From Colletotrichum lupini (taxonomy: Eukaryota > Ascomycota > Sordariomycetes > Glomerellales > Glomerellaceae), in assembly GCF_023278565.1 (NCBI RefSeq), contig NC_064680.1:1612001-1676000 (forward strand): 64,000 bases of DNA, written 5' to 3'. How positions within the stretch are numbered: the first letter of the stretch is position 1; each line of letters starts with the position of its first letter. The notes under the pieces are model-generated. The model was not told the DNA's origin, made no database searches, and saw nothing but the letters and a program-made list of their open reading frames with translations. Positions 61,828-64,000 of this stretch are shown in pieces. Position numbers and translations under genes: made by a program.

Positions 61828-62720
61828 CGTGAATTGCTTCCTGCGGTTGGGAAGTGCGCGTGCGTGATTCTGAGGTAATTCAGAGAAGGTCGTGAAGAGG
61901 TTTTTGACAGAGATGGGAAAGGGAACCCAACAAAGCCGCAATGGGAGGGATTGCGCGCGTGGTTGTTGGTTGGTTGTGGAGGGCGAGGAGGATGAGAAGA
62001 AGGATGTGGGAGAAGGAGTTGGGTTTTGTGCCTTCTGGTCCAGAGAAATTCTCGAATAGTCAGGAGGTGGCAGGAGGTCCAGGCCTTGAGCGTGCCTTCC
62101 TTCTCAGAATGTCGTCTTGGTGAATTTGAACAAGTCCCGTGACTTCTTCTTTGATTTGCCCTTTGGTGAATATGTTTGCTGCGTATTCAGATGAAATGGT
62201 CCACTATTTTGTTTTCTGACCGAGGTGTGAGGTGTTCTGCTGAAGGTGAGGCAACCTGAGAACTTTCCAACAGTTTCGAACTGGTACCCAAGGTGATGTG
62301 AATGCGAAAAATCTAGATGGTATCCCCAATCTGCTCTGCTTCCTACGAGGTATCACGCTCGTGGGTCTAGAGTAGCGTGTGGTGATGACTGTCGAGAGAG
62401 TCCCGGATGATGAGTTCTTGCTCGATCTATGTGTTGTCGTCGTGCAACTTCCGAAGCCAAGTGCTGCTCTCGCTCTATCTTCAAGTCTCTTCTGCCTTTC
62501 TGTCTAGAAGGACCCTAATGATCGAGGTAGTAGATCGGACAAGCAGAGCGCTTTGTCTGTGTCCGTCGTTGGGGGTGGTATCAAAGAATGACACGGGCAA
62601 GACGGAATGACCAACACCCAAGCCGCGTGTATGGGATGCCGGTGGCAGTGGGGGAGGATTTCGAGAAGGGGTCAAACAAAGTATTATACAGAGATGAAAG
62701 ATGGCAATGGAAACTCAAAC
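61828..62720 (-). promoter_or_regulatory. ATG-free ~0.9-kb upstream leader of the GT2 gene
   Basis: On the gene's strand not a single ATG occurs from the start codon to 62721, about 890 nt, although about 20 occur on the opposite strand. This points to a long transcribed 5' leader without upstream start codons. Confidence 0.45.
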
Positions 62721-63353
62721 CATTGCGCGGACCAATTGGTCTTTTAAAAAACAACAATGACCCGGGGGAGAAGAAGTGGTGATGAGGTCGTCCGAGGAGA
62801 GTAGGTCGTCCTGGGGCGAGGGACAAGGATATATACGTAGCCAGATGTGGTGGAGGGTTGGCAGGCATGCATGGGTTGTTTAGTTTAGAGATGCGCCCAT
62901 GCATGGAGACGGTAATGGTGGCTCCATCCAAACAAGGCAAAAAAAGTACTCGAGATGTACGGAGTATGGATGCATGTGTCTAATGTGTGGTAATGGATTA
63001 TGGATGTACGGACTTGTCGACTGGACTTGTCTAAGATTGTGGTGCAAGACGGCAAGACGATGGGTCTTGAAGGTACTTCGTCTAGACTGGCACCTACTCG
63101 CGGCCTGTTTTCTTAGCTACACCACACTCACCACTGGCTCTCTCTCTCTCGCGCTCACATAGATAGACATGCATCACGTTCGTCTGTAAGGGTATTGGGG
63201 CAGAGACGAGGGGCAGACGAGGGGAGGGGTGCGCGGCGGTTGTATCGGGGTTGGGGAGACGAAGAAGAAGGGGAGGGGTGAGCATGTTGGTGGATGGGGG
63301 TGCGAAGGGCGTGTGCAGATGTGCCAGTTGCAGAAAGGAAAAAAAAAAACAGA

Positions 63354-63391
<38 letters not shown>

Positions 63392-64000
63392 CAGAGGAGG
63401 CGTGCAAATCGACCATCTCTTCTCCCACCCAGTCCATACATGGCCAGGGTTCCCAGAGTACGAAGCAGGTACTTGGGCGTACTTGGAGCGGAAGAGTCCA
63501 CAACCGCACCCCAAGTACCTTTTTCCTTCCCCTCCTCTCTCTCACTCACCCACTCACTCGCTCACTCCCGTCTTCCTCTCTCTCACTGAGTGAGTGCGCG
63601 CGTCTGTGTGTGTGCCTCTCTCTCTCTCTGCCTCTGCCATCTGGGGCTGCCACCACCCTGCTTGCCTCCCAGCTGCGTCTGCCGCCGCCGCTACTGCTGC
63701 AACTACGTCTTCGCCTGCTGCTGCTGCTATTGCTGTTACGGCCTCTTGTCTCCAACACTGGCTGGATTGACGACCTGCTAGGCATGGGCTGGGGCCCTTG
63801 TGGGTACAGGTCCAAAATGGGGCCCAGAGGCTGGCTTTTGTGGCACCGTGTTGGGACGACGCTTCTTTAGCAAGCATCCAGATAGCCTGCAGTGGGCAGG
63901 CAATCGTCTTGCCATGGACACATCGCACCGATTGGCATCAGCACTTGCGAAGAGTAGTGCTGCGATATGTCCTCGCACTACATCGTTTCCCATCGCACCT
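62721..64000. other. Right-edge region upstream of GT2
   Basis: Likely promoter sequence of the GT2 gene, rich in simple repeats (AG runs, CTCTC and CACT stretches, GCTGCTGCTG runs at about 63.7 kb). Open frames here are low-complexity shadows of these repeats. No gene is called. Confidence 0.45.
63354..63388. repeat. AG dinucleotide microsatellite
   Basis: A (GA)n run of about 35 bp preceded by a ten-base A run. Confidence 0.9.

Overview
This window is nuclear DNA of a filamentous ascomycete (Pezizomycotina, most likely a sordariomycete). Genes are interrupted by short introns of about 50-160 bp with GTRAGT-type donors, CTAAC-type branch sites and AG acceptors. The coding regions are GC-rich. 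The gene set is typical of moulds: a Clr5-domain protein, a KIN4/KfsA-type kinase, GWT1 and a Cps1-like GT2 synthase. I can support ten protein genes, one tRNA gene and one probable frameshifted gene remnant. All gene models below are my own splice reconstructions. Each was checked for an uninterrupted reading frame across its junctions, and none is backed by transcript data.

Left part (1-19 kb), compact. After 2.6 kb without a recognisable gene comes a small nuclear-looking protein (minus strand), divergent from mitochondrial isoleucyl-tRNA synthetase (plus strand). An intron-containing tRNA-Leu(AAG) follows, then mitochondrial D-lactate dehydrogenase (minus, with a GC-AG intron) and a Clr5-domain protein (minus). 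The Clr5 gene shares a 0.7-kb divergent promoter with an enoyl-CoA hydratase/isomerase (plus), which runs convergently into a proline-rich SPRY protein (minus). A 141-bp poly-G tract lies just upstream of the SPRY start codon.

Middle part (19-44 kb), large genes with long upstream regions, mostly minus strand. It holds a vacuolar CAX-type Ca2+/H+ exchanger (six exons, one only 16 nt), a KIN4/KfsA-like kinase preceded by about 2 kb nearly free of ATG on the gene's strand, and GWT1 (GPI-anchor inositol acyltransferase). A plus-strand protein with a disordered N-terminus and a BTB-like C-terminus follows. No operon-like functional cluster is visible; these are housekeeping and regulatory genes.

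Right part (44-64 kb), gene-poor. A 16-kb block carries only a probable frameshifted gene remnant (about 52.2-53.0 kb), homopolymer runs and simple repeats. It ends at a GT2-family polysaccharide synthase (minus) that again has a long ATG-free upstream leader.

The observations I consider most worth following are the strand-specific ATG depletion upstream of the kinase and GT2 genes, the 16-nt microexon, the GC-AG intron, the poly-G tract and the 16-kb gene-poor block. I did not find a convincing undescribed multi-gene system.
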